Source: Fibrobacter sp. UBA4375
GTDB lineage: Bacteria > Fibrobacterota > Fibrobacteria > Fibrobacterales > Fibrobacteraceae
DNA length: 8,576 nt
Assembly: GCA_002391195.1 (NCBI GenBank)
Contig: DGRZ01000065.1
Location: 1-8,576 of the forward strand
Direction: 5' to 3'
In this document: one piece after another, positions 1 to 6,956 of the stretch
Numbering within the stretch: position 1 is the stretch's first letter
How the letters are laid out: the number at the start of each line of letters is the position of its first letter
Program-made: the position numbers and the translations under genes
Notes under the pieces: generated by a model
What the model was told of the DNA's origin: nothing
What the model saw: the letters and a program-made list of their open reading frames with translations, nothing else
Database searches by the model: none

Positions 1-293
1 GCAGCGAAGACAAGGGCTGCGAACCCGAAAATGTGACCGTGGGCGAGGTCGCGGGTAAACGATATGCCTTCGTGGGGCTTGAACGCACGAGCGGTATTGC
101 CGTATTCGACATTACCGATTTCGGCAAGACAAGCAACCCCTCGCCAAGGCTTGTTGACTATTACCTTGACCCGAGCGACCGTGGCCCCGAAGGCGTGCTG
201 TTTATCCCCGCCGAAAAGAGCCCGAACGGCACAGCACTTCTCGTTGTCGGCTACGAATACAGCAAGACGCTCACGATTTATACCGTGAAATAA
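1..293 (+). CDS. Choice-of-anchor I family secreted protein, C-terminal fragment
   Basis: The frame is open from the left edge, so the gene begins outside the window; about 97 residues are visible, ending at TAA 291-293. The protein reads SEDKGCEPENVTVGEV, then KRYAFVGLERTSGIAVFDIT, then GPEGVLFIPAEKSPNG and a final strand ending in LTIYTVK. The 'EPE.VTVG', 'YAFVGLER.GGI..YDIT' and 'GPEG..FIPA..SPNG' blocks are, from memory, typical of the last blades of the choice-of-anchor I beta-propeller family, a group of secreted or surface proteins also annotated as alkaline-phosphatase-like or mesenchyme-specific glycoprotein-like. The enzymatic role is not established and nothing catalytic lies in this part. 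No sorting tail follows the last blade. A GTG at 33 lies inside the conserved block and is not the start. Family assignment is from motif recall; the fold is inferred. Confidence 0.72.
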   Translation, partial: SEDKGCEPENVTVGEVAGKRYAFVGLERTSGIAVFDITDFGKTSNPSPRLVDYYLDPSDRGPEGVLFIPAEKSPNGTALLVVGYEYSKTLTIYTVK

Positions 294-321
294 GCGAATT
301 TGTCATAAATATCGCCTTTTT
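294..321 (+). terminator. Weak terminator-like hairpin after the first gene
   Basis: Directly after the TAA, GCGAATTT (294-301) pairs with AAATATCGC (307-315) with one bulged A and a 5-base loop, followed by C and five T (317-321). The stem is AT-rich at the top, so termination may be inefficient. It overlaps the proposed upstream element of the next promoter. Confidence 0.4.
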
Positions 322-331
322 ACTACATTTG
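299..331 (+). promoter_or_regulatory. Putative Bacteroidota-type promoter of the first FISUMP lipoprotein
   Basis: TACATTTG at 324-331 matches the TAnnTTTG element of Bacteroidota primary-sigma promoters, and TTTG at 299-302 lies 21 bases upstream, within the usual spacing for the second element. This would start transcription near 338 and give a leader of about 35 nt. That Fibrobacterota use the same consensus is inferred from their relationship to Bacteroidota. The downstream element is conserved upstream of the paralogue, but the TTTG is not. Confidence 0.4.
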
Positions 332-371
332 TATGTAAAATATAAGTTCGCATCTTTATGAGGACTGTTCT
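317..371 (+). repeat. Direct repeat upstream of the lipoprotein genes, copy 1
   Basis: These 55 bases, from a T-tract to the base before the ATG, align without gaps to 3771-3825 with five mismatches. They hold the TACATTTG element, a TATGTAAAAT tract and the Shine-Dalgarno-like GAGGA (360-364), 7 bases before the ATG. Similarity stops abruptly upstream of 317, so this marks the left edge of the duplicated unit. Confidence 0.85.
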
Positions 372-3300
372 ATGAAGTGTTTAACCCGAATTGCAATCCC
401 TGCGGCATTCCTTCTTGCGGCGTGCGGTGACGACATCACTGAAATCAACGCGAACGTTGGCGCGGTTAAGTCCAGTGACGACCTGCCGGCTTGTACCGAA
501 GACATTGCCGGGCAGACGGCATACATCAAGGAGACTCACGAGTTCCTGGGCTGCGACGGCAAGGAATGGCAGACGCTGAGCGCCAACACGGTGAACGTGG
601 GCGACAACGTGTGTACCTCCACGAGCCTCAGCGACGGCTCGGGCTTCGAGATTTTCTGTAACGGGGAATCCATCGGTACGGTCAAGAATGGCAAGGACGG
701 TGAAAAGGGAGACAAAGGTGATACCGGTGACAAGGGCGCGGATGGCGCTCCGGGTACCAACGGCACAAATGGCAAGGACGGCGCCGGCTGTAAGATTCAG
801 GAATCTACCGAGCTTACGGCGACTATCGCCTGCGGCTCCGAGACCTTCACGATGGACTTGACTGGCTATGTAGACGTGCCCGAAGAATGCGACGCCACTG
901 ATGATGCCTGCACAGTGCCCTCGGGTGATGTGGAACTCAGCGGCGTGAGCCAGAAGGGCCCGTTTGTGAGCGGTACGGACGTTACTGCTTATGAATTGGA
1001 AAACGGCAAGTCGCTCAAGCAGACGGGTAAGACATTCGGCGGCAAGATCGAGAATAAGGACGGCTCCTTCAACATCAGGACTGTAAAGCTCAGGAGTACG
1101 TACACATACCTTGTTGCCGACGGTTTCTACCGCAACGAGGTGACGGGCAAGAACAGTGCGGCTACGATCAAGCTACGTGCTCTCACAAATCTGGACGGCC
1201 GTAGCGTGGCGAACATTAACCTGGTGACCCATCTGGAATACGACCGCGTGCAGCGCCTCGTCACCAAGGAGAACAAGTCCGTGATCGTGGCGAAGCGTGC
1301 CGCTGAAAAGTCGCTCTTCAAAGCGTTCGGTATCGACAATTCTAATTTCCGTGGCTTCGCCGAAGACTACAATATCCTCCAGGAAGGCGACAGTAATGCT
1401 GCGCTCCTCGCGGTCTCCGTTCTCCTCCAAGGCGATCGCAACGAGTCTGAACTCACGGCACTCCTGGCTGCATTGAGTGTTGACCTCGGCGACAACGGCG
1501 AATGGGACGATTCCCTGCGCCGAGCTCAGGTTGCCGACTGGGCGATGAAGGCGGACATCGAAGGCAGACTTGCCACCGTCCGTGCGAATATCGAGGGCTG
1601 GAAACTCGTCGACAGCAAGGCCCCTGCATTCGAACAGCACGTGACGAACTTCTGGATGCAGGAACTCGGCGTGGATAAGTGCGACTCCAGTAACGCAGGT
1701 GCGCTCTTCGCAACGAAGAACAAGAAATCCGCCTACTACGCAGCGAACGATTCCACATATACCGACGGCGACAGCAGCCTGGTGCGTTTGATTTGCGCGG
1801 CTTCCGGCGATTCGTTCGCATGGCGCTTCGCAACTGACATCGAGAAGGATGTCGCCGCATTTACCGCTGCGGATGATGGTGCTGTAAAACGAGGCTCCGT
1901 CGATACGACGAACGTCTACGTGAAGGAAAATGGCGCTTGGCGCCGCGGCACCGAACTGGATGCCTCCCTTGACGCCGCCTGCGTTGCTGATAACAAGGGC
2001 ATGACCGACAGCCTTATAGTAGAGCGCGAGCCTGTGTGGTACATCTGCGACAAAAACGATGACGCGTCCGATTCCTTTGCTTGGCGCAAGGCTACTACCG
2101 CCGAGGCCGACACTGCACTCTTCGGCACCCCCGGCGAGGGCGATGCGATTGTAAAGCTTGGAAACGTGAACAAGTCGCTCGTATATGTGTTTGAAGATGT
2201 TGACGGAAACGGTAATGCCAAGTGGCGCTACGGCACGGTCTTGGACCTTGACAGCGATTTGGGCCCTTGCACGTCGGATAAGGTTGACGGTGTTGTCAGA
2301 TCTTCTAAAAATATGTGGTTCAAGTGTGTCAATGACGGGAACACGCTCGTAGAAGGCGAGCCTGTGCCTACGGAATGGCGCGAGGCGACTAACTACGAAA
2401 AGGATACATATGGCCTTGAAGGAACGCTAGGCGATTACCAGCAAGGCAATGTAAATAAGAATCTGTACTATGTGAAGGAAAATGGTTATTGGAGACCTGC
2501 GACGGATTTGGAAAGGACTGAACTTGGTGCGTGCACCGAAGCCCAAAATGATGCTGTCAAAAAAATTACTGTTGGGGCTGGTGAAAGCTGGTACAAGTGC
2601 TCGAACGATATCAGCACCGTTATCGATACGTTCCGTGTGGCTTTCTCTTGGCGTTCGGCGACCGACATAGAGAAGGATACTGTCGGCTGGGCGGCCATCG
2701 GAGGGTGGAAGAAGGGTGACGTCCGCAACGGAAAGGTGAATACGGAACAGCCCTACGTATTCCAGGATGGCGCCTGGCGCGTGGGAACGGCCTTGGATAG
2801 CCTGCTAAAGCAGGGCTGTGTAGTAGAAGGGGATACATCGAAAAACAAGGTTAACAAGCTGTATTACGTATGTACTTTCGAGAACATTGCCGGAATGTTT
2901 GTCAACCGCAAGTGGGTGGTTGCTCCGGATATCTACAATACGACCAAGGATCTTCGTAGCGAGTGTAGAGAATTAGGTGCGTACGGCTTTGGTAATATAG
3001 TGAAAGGTCTGGATGTAAGCACCGGATATAGCTATGTGTGCGAAAACGGCAAGTTCAGGCTGGTAACAAGTACGGAATTGATGTATGACAGGGTCTGTGT
3101 GGGTTACCTCCAGGGGCTGACATTTAAAGTGAATGACTCATTCCGTAAGTGCTCTAATAATAAATGGTATTCTGTTTACAATAAGGATACCACCGGGATA
3201 ATGAGGGACAAGGCTGGACGTGAATACAAGACAGTTGTAATTGGAGCGCAGCAATGGATGAAGGAAAACATGGATTATGTAACGGATGGCAGTTCTTGCT

Positions 3301-3731
3301 ATATTGAGACTTATAGTAATTACTGTAACAAGGGTCGTGGTCATTTGTATGTCTGGGAAACGGCTATGACTGTATGCCCTATTGGCTGGCATTTGCCGAG
3401 CAGTAGCGAGTGGAGTGAATTGTTTGCTGCTGTAGGAGGAAATGATGTTGCTGGGAAGGTTCTAAAGGCCAAGAGTGATTGGATTAATTTGTATGGTTCC
3501 GACGGAAACGGAACCGATGTGTACAACTTTACGGTACTCCCTGGTGGTTACTGGAAACCCGACGGAACCCACTATATTGACGGTAGCGATGGAGCTTTCT
3601 TCTGGACTTCTACAGAGAAGTACACTGGTGATAAAGCATATTATGTAGGATTTGGCCTTGCCTCAAGTGTAAGTCAGGGAGATTATCCTGAGGGCTATGC
3701 CATGTCCGTCCGCTGCATCCAGAACAACTAG
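372..3731 (+). CDS. Large FISUMP-domain lipoprotein with collagen-like repeats (paralogue 1)
   Basis: 1119 residues, ATG after GAGGA (360-364). Residues 1-18 form a lipoprotein signal peptide with lipobox L-A-A-C and acylated Cys18, followed by GDD. Residues 41-66 hold a C...GCDGKEW unit. Residues 107-136 are ten Gly-X-Y triplets. Residues about 188-300 form a conserved domain starting ELSGVSQKGPF and reaching THLEYDRVQRLV, familiar from other Fibrobacter lipoproteins. Residues 300-436 look mainly helical. Residues 437-942 are five full and one partial Cys/Trp modules of 88-100 residues. Residues 943-1119 are the FISUMP domain (TIGR02145 type), recognised by 'YKTVVIG.Q.WM.ENM', CPIGWHLPSSSEW, a late FFWTST and terminal SVRCIQNN. 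No catalytic site is recognised. The likely location is the outer membrane, facing outward, with the FISUMP domain at the tip; this is inferred. The gene has its own promoter region and terminator. Base composition falls from 38/60 G+C at 1501-1560 to 21/60 at 3301-3360. Family call is firm, function unknown; adhesion or polysaccharide binding is a guess. Confidence 0.9.
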   Translation: MKCLTRIAIPAAFLLAACGDDITEINANVGAVKSSDDLPACTEDIAGQTAYIKETHEFLGCDGKEWQTLSANTVNVGDNVCTSTSLSDGSGFEIFCNGESIGTVKNGKDGEKGDKGDTGDKGADGAPGTNGTNGKDGAGCKIQESTELTATIACGSETFTMDLTGYVDVPEECDATDDACTVPSGDVELSGVSQKGPFVSGTDVTAYELENGKSLKQTGKTFGGKIENKDGSFNIRTVKLRSTYTYLVADGFYRNEVTGKNSAATIKLRALTNLDGRSVANINLVTHLEYDRVQRLVTKENKSVIVAKRAAEKSLFKAFGIDNSNFRGFAEDYNILQEGDSNAALLAVSVLLQGDRNESELTALLAALSVDLGDNGEWDDSLRRAQVADWAMKADIEGRLATVRANIEGWKLVDSKAPAFEQHVTNFWMQELGVDKCDSSNAGALFATKNKKSAYYAANDSTYTDGDSSLVRLICAASGDSFAWRFATDIEKDVAAFTAADDGAVKRGSVDTTNVYVKENGAWRRGTELDASLDAACVADNKGMTDSLIVEREPVWYICDKNDDASDSFAWRKATTAEADTALFGTPGEGDAIVKLGNVNKSLVYVFEDVDGNGNAKWRYGTVLDLDSDLGPCTSDKVDGVVRSSKNMWFKCVNDGNTLVEGEPVPTEWREATNYEKDTYGLEGTLGDYQQGNVNKNLYYVKENGYWRPATDLERTELGACTEAQNDAVKKITVGAGESWYKCSNDISTVIDTFRVAFSWRSATDIEKDTVGWAAIGGWKKGDVRNGKVNTEQPYVFQDGAWRVGTALDSLLKQGCVVEGDTSKNKVNKLYYVCTFENIAGMFVNRKWVVAPDIYNTTKDLRSECRELGAYGFGNIVKGLDVSTGYSYVCENGKFRLVTSTELMYDRVCVGYLQGLTFKVNDSFRKCSNNKWYSVYNKDTTGIMRDKAGREYKTVVIGAQQWMKENMDYVTDGSSCYIETYSNYCNKGRGHLYVWETAMTVCPIGWHLPSSSEWSELFAAVGGNDVAGKVLKAKSDWINLYGSDGNGTDVYNFTVLPGGYWKPDGTHYIDGSDGAFFWTSTEKYTGDKAYYVGFGLASSVSQGDYPEGYAMSVRCIQNN
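690..779 (+). repeat. Collagen-like Gly-X-Y coding repeat, paralogue 1
   Basis: Ten consecutive Gly-X-Y triplets (residues 107-136): GKD, GEK, GDK, GDT, GDK, GAD, GAP, GTN, GTN, GKD. Charged K/D triplets resemble those of other bacterial collagen-like proteins. The run is short for a stable triple helix on its own, so it may serve as a trimerising or flexible spacer. The block order differs from that in the paralogue. Confidence 0.85.
1680..3197 (+). repeat. Five and a half Cys/Trp modules, paralogue 1
   Basis: Modules start at Cys437, Cys537, Cys633, Cys721 and Cys816, with a partial one at Cys909. The shared plan is C, about 20-45 residues, [WYF]-x-C, a variable loop, WR.AT..E.D, a G..N stretch, YV.E.G.WR.GT.LD, then the next C. 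Each module looks like two half-units of about 45 residues. The second-half Cys is absent in modules 1-4 (YVKENGAWR, YVFQDGAWR) but present in module 5 (YVCENGKFR). A likely outcome is one disulfide per module; this is inferred from Cys pairing only. Confidence 0.75.
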
Positions 3732-3748
3732 CACTTAGTAACAAAAAA

Positions 3749-3775
3749 GACGCCGGGCATCGCTCGGCGTTTTTT
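3749..3775 (+). terminator. Strong rho-independent terminator of paralogue 1
   Basis: CGCCGGGC (3751-3758) pairs with GCTCGGCG (3762-3769), including one G-T pair, around the loop ATC, and A3750 pairs with T3770. Six T follow (3770-3775). Six A precede the stem (3743-3748), so it could act on both strands. The T-tract is also the first bases of the repeated promoter region of the next gene. Confidence 0.88.
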
Positions 3776-3825
3776 ACTACATTTGTATGTAAAATGAAAG
3801 TTAGCATCCTTATGAGGACTATTCT
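3771..3825 (+). repeat. Direct repeat upstream of the lipoprotein genes, copy 2
   Basis: Gap-free match to 317-371 with five mismatches. It carries TACATTTG and GAGGA (3814-3818), again 7 bases before the ATG. It joins directly to the terminator stem of the upstream gene. Confidence 0.85.
3778..3785 (+). promoter_or_regulatory. Putative TAnnTTTG promoter element of paralogue 2
   Basis: TACATTTG is identical to 324-331 and lies the same distance from the ATG. The TTTG upstream element seen before paralogue 1 is missing, because the terminator hairpin occupies that position. Expression may therefore be weaker or rely on readthrough; this is inferred. Confidence 0.35.
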
Positions 3826-6800
3826 ATGAAGTGTTTAACCCGAATTGCAATCCCTGCGGCTTTCCTTCTCGCGGCGTGCGGTGACGACATCACCGAGCAG
3901 ATAAACGCGAACGTTGGTGCGGTGGAAACGAGCAAGGATTTGCCCGAGTGCACCAAGGAAATTGCGGGGCAAACCGCATTTATCTCCGAAACACACGAGT
4001 TCCTGGGCTGCGACGGCAAGGAATGGCTATCACTGAGTGCAAGCACTGTGAGCGTGGGTGACAACGTATGTATGTCGAAGAGCCTCAGCGACGACTCAGG
4101 CTTCGAGATTTTCTGTAACGGGGAATCCATCGGTACGGTGCGTAACGGAAAAGACGGCGCCGATGGCGCACCTGGTGCAAAGGGCGATACCGGCGAGAAA
4201 GGTGACAAGGGCGATAACGGCACGAATGGTACTAATGGCACCAACGGCACAAATGGAACAAATGGCAAGGACGGCGTCGGCTGTAAGATTCAGGAATCTA
4301 CGGCGCTTACTGCCACAATCGCCTGCGGTTCGGAAACCTTCACGATGGACCTTACGGGTTCCGCAAGTGTCTCTGAAGAATGTGACCCGGATGATGAAGC
4401 GTGCACTCCCATGGACGACGTGGAACTCAGCGGCGTTTCGCAGAAAGGACCGTTCGTTAGCGGTACCGACGTCACGGCTTATGAATTGGAAAATGGTAAG
4501 TCCCTCAAGCAGACGGGTAAGACATTCGGCGGCAAGATTGAGAATAAGGATGGCTCCTTCAACATCAGGACTGTAAAGCTCAGGAGTACCTACACGTACC
4601 TTGTTGCCGATGGTTTCTACCGCAACGAGGTGACGGGCAAGAACAGTGCGTCAACCATCAAACTTCGTGCCCTCACGAACCTGGACGGCCGAAGCACGGC
4701 GAACATCAACCTGGTGACCCATTTGGAATACGACCGCGTGCAGCGCCTTGTTACCAAGGGGAATAAGTCTGTGTTTGAAGCGAAACGCGATGCAGAAACT
4801 TCCCTCTTTGCAGCGTTTTGCATAGACAATTCTGGCTTCGACGACTATGCCGAAGACCTCAATATCCTTGAGGAAGGTGACGGCAACGCCGCACTGCTTG
4901 CTATTTCTGCGATGCTCCAGGGCGATCGCAACGAGTCCGAACTTACCGCCCTACTTGCAGCATTGAGTGTGGACCTGGGCGACAATGGCGTGTGGGACGA
5001 TTCCCTGCGCCGCGCTCAGATTGCCGACTGGGCGATGAAGGCTGACCTTGATGGCCGTCTAGCCACTATCCGTGCGAATATCGAGGGCTGGAAACTCGCC
5101 GATAGCAAGGCCCCCGCATTCGAAGGCCATGTAACCAATTTCTGGATGAAGGAACTGGATGTTCCCGCCTGTACAAAGGGTAACGAAGGCGCTATCTTCG
5201 CCACGAAGAACGCGTACTCCGCCTACTATGCAGCGAACGACTCTGCATATACCGAAGGCGACAGCAGCCTGGCGCGCCTGATTTGTGACGCTTCTGGTGC
5301 ATGGCGATTCGCAACCGACCTCGAGAAGGACGTTGCCGCCTTTAACGCCGCGGATGAAGACACTGTAAAGCACGGTTCCATCGACACGACGAACGTCTAC
5401 GTGAAGGAGAACGGCAGCTGGCGCCGCGGCACCGAACTCGATGCAAGAATCAAGGCCTGCGTATTCGCCAATAGGGGCGAAACCGATAGCGTAATCGTGA
5501 AGCACGATACGACGTGGTACATCTGCGATGATAGTGATGACGCTTTGGTGCCCACTGCTTGGCGCAAGGCGACTACCGCCGAGGCCGACACGGCGCTCTT
5601 CGGCACCCCCGATGGGGAAGTTGCAAAAATCGGCAATGTGAACGAATCCCATGTTTACGTTTATGAAGATACTTCGGGAAAGGGCGGTTATGCATGGCGC
5701 CGCGGAACGAATCTGGATATGTTGGATAGCCTGGGTCCCTGCACAAAAAATAACTTGAACAAGACTAGGAGTGTTACGGTTGGCAAAACCCAAGTCTGGT
5801 ACACTTGCGCCTCTGACCAAGTTGTTTTAATGAATAATAAACTGTTACCCTGTGCTTGGCGCGAGGCGACCGATATAGAGAAGGATGTCACGAAGTTACC
5901 CAAGAATCCTGATGAAGCGACTGTTCGCAGGGGACCGCTGAATCCGAACATGTACTATGTATACCAGGATAAAGGTTGGCGTTACGGAACAGCCTTGGAT
6001 AGCCTGCTAGGGAAGGCTTGTATTACAGATGGTGATTATTCTACGCCTGCCAAGTACGATGGCTTGTATTATGTGTGTACGAACCAGGTTGCGTCGGATA
6101 CCGTGCGCAAGTGGGTCGTTGCTTCTGATATATTCAATGATACTTGGGAAATGCAGGGTGAATGTAAGGAATTTGGTGAATATGGCTATGGTAATATTCT
6201 TATCGGTCGAGTGAATACACAAAATAAGTATGTGTGTGAAGATGGATTGTTTAGGCCGGCAAATAGTGGCGAAATTGATTTTGGCCGAGTTTGTGTTGGC
6301 TATATTGAAAATAGTATTTATAAAGTAAAAGGGAGTTTCAAAAAATGTGTTAATTCGGAATGGAAATCGTTTGATCCGCAGTATGTAACGGGGGTGCTTA
6401 AGGATACTGATGGACATAGCTATAAGACTGTAGCAATAGGGAACCAACTTTGGATGGCGGAAAATATGAATCGCGTAACAGATGGTAGTTATTGCTATGA
6501 GGAAAATGCTGCAAACTGCGATATATATGGTCGCCTTTATACACATGGTGCAGCAAGTCAAGTTTGCCCCAAAGGATGGCATTTGCCAGATCAAACAGAA
6601 TTTAGTACGCTGGTTAGTTCAGTAGGCGGTTCCGACTATGCTGGATATTTACTGAAGTCGACGACACGTTGGGTTGAAGAAAGAATGAGTGGGAATGGCT
6701 CAGATCGTTATTCTTTCAGGGCTTTGCCTGCAGGTCAAAGAAAGAATGACGGAAGTTATGCTAAAGTAAATTACGATACATGGTTTTGGTCTACAACGAC

Positions 6801-6915
6801 TTCTTCTGCACTTAGTTATTATGCATTGCACTTTATGAATATTGCTGATGACGGATATGTTTCTGCGGTTGGAGATGAAACGGCTAACTCCGTCCGCTGC
6901 ATCCAGGACAACTAG
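3826..6915 (+). CDS. Large FISUMP-domain lipoprotein with collagen-like repeats (paralogue 2)
   Basis: 1029 residues, ATG after GAGGA (3814-3818). The first 15 residues equal those of paralogue 1, with the same lipobox and Cys18. Domain order is the same: C...GCDGKEW unit, Gly-X-Y stretch (residues 108-149, 14 triplets), conserved ELSGVSQKGPF to LVTK region almost identical in protein, helical region, Cys/Trp modules (residues 449-856), then FISUMP (about 857-1029) with WMAENM, CPKGWHLPDQTEF, TWFWSTT and SVRCIQDN. It has four full modules plus a partial one, one fewer than its neighbour, which accounts for nearly all of the 90-residue length difference. An extra Cys appears in FAAFCIDNSGF, where paralogue 1 has Gly. 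The FISUMP coding part is very AT-rich (13/60 G+C at 6301-6360 against 35/60 at 5041-5100). A terminator follows 41 bases after the stop. Probably a surface-exposed lipoprotein; ligand unknown. Confidence 0.9.
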   Translation: MKCLTRIAIPAAFLLAACGDDITEQINANVGAVETSKDLPECTKEIAGQTAFISETHEFLGCDGKEWLSLSASTVSVGDNVCMSKSLSDDSGFEIFCNGESIGTVRNGKDGADGAPGAKGDTGEKGDKGDNGTNGTNGTNGTNGTNGKDGVGCKIQESTALTATIACGSETFTMDLTGSASVSEECDPDDEACTPMDDVELSGVSQKGPFVSGTDVTAYELENGKSLKQTGKTFGGKIENKDGSFNIRTVKLRSTYTYLVADGFYRNEVTGKNSASTIKLRALTNLDGRSTANINLVTHLEYDRVQRLVTKGNKSVFEAKRDAETSLFAAFCIDNSGFDDYAEDLNILEEGDGNAALLAISAMLQGDRNESELTALLAALSVDLGDNGVWDDSLRRAQIADWAMKADLDGRLATIRANIEGWKLADSKAPAFEGHVTNFWMKELDVPACTKGNEGAIFATKNAYSAYYAANDSAYTEGDSSLARLICDASGAWRFATDLEKDVAAFNAADEDTVKHGSIDTTNVYVKENGSWRRGTELDARIKACVFANRGETDSVIVKHDTTWYICDDSDDALVPTAWRKATTAEADTALFGTPDGEVAKIGNVNESHVYVYEDTSGKGGYAWRRGTNLDMLDSLGPCTKNNLNKTRSVTVGKTQVWYTCASDQVVLMNNKLLPCAWREATDIEKDVTKLPKNPDEATVRRGPLNPNMYYVYQDKGWRYGTALDSLLGKACITDGDYSTPAKYDGLYYVCTNQVASDTVRKWVVASDIFNDTWEMQGECKEFGEYGYGNILIGRVNTQNKYVCEDGLFRPANSGEIDFGRVCVGYIENSIYKVKGSFKKCVNSEWKSFDPQYVTGVLKDTDGHSYKTVAIGNQLWMAENMNRVTDGSYCYEENAANCDIYGRLYTHGAASQVCPKGWHLPDQTEFSTLVSSVGGSDYAGYLLKSTTRWVEERMSGNGSDRYSFRALPAGQRKNDGSYAKVNYDTWFWSTTTSSALSYYALHFMNIADDGYVSAVGDETANSVRCIQDN
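4147..4272 (+). repeat. Collagen-like Gly-X-Y coding repeat with (GTN)5, paralogue 2
   Basis: Fourteen Gly-X-Y triplets (residues 108-149): charged GKD/GAD/GAP/GAK/GDT/GEK/GDK/GDN triplets, then five GTN (4219-4263), then GKD. The GTN units use varied codons at the third positions, so they are not fresh slippage copies. Paralogue 1 has only two GTN and ten triplets in total. Confidence 0.85.
5170..6393 (+). repeat. Four and a half Cys/Trp modules, paralogue 2
   Basis: Modules start at Cys449, Cys545, Cys639 and Cys732, with a partial one at Cys823. Modules 1 and 2 match modules 1 and 2 of the neighbour (shared TTAEADTALFGTP in module 2). Module 3 matches neighbour module 4 best at its end (GTALDSLL), and module 4 matches neighbour module 5 (KYVCEDGLFR). 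The counterpart of neighbour module 3 is missing. Confidence 0.72.
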
Positions 6916-6956
6916 CGCGTAGCGCCCTGTGCGCACCTAGGATATCTGAAAAACTG

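Noticed and set aside
332..341. TATGTAAAAT as a sigma-70 style -10 element
   Set aside because: No -35 element at proper spacing was found, whereas TAnnTTTG with an upstream TTTG fits in copy 1. It cannot be excluded without start mapping.
3819..4268. Minus-strand open frame rich in VPLVPFVPLSPLSP
   Set aside because: It is the reverse complement of the Gly-X-Y repeat, which automatically yields Pro-rich periodic peptides.
4058..4576. 172-residue open frame in another + frame over the collagen-like region
   Set aside because: Arginine- and serine-rich shadow of the GC-rich sense frame, with no counterpart of similar length in paralogue 1.
5059..5820. 253-residue open frame on the minus strand inside paralogue 2
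   Set aside because: It is antisense to a clearly conserved coding frame, has no family resemblance or convincing ribosome site, and the equivalent region of paralogue 1 is open only in part.
6007..6594. 195-residue open frame on the minus strand across the FISUMP region
   Set aside because: The isoleucine/threonine-rich translation is what antisense reading of AT-rich codons gives; the sense frame carries the recognisable FISUMP motifs.
317..6924. Mobile element as the cause of the tandem genes
   Set aside because: No transposase, integrase, terminal inverted repeats or target duplication could be seen; simple tandem duplication explains the layout.
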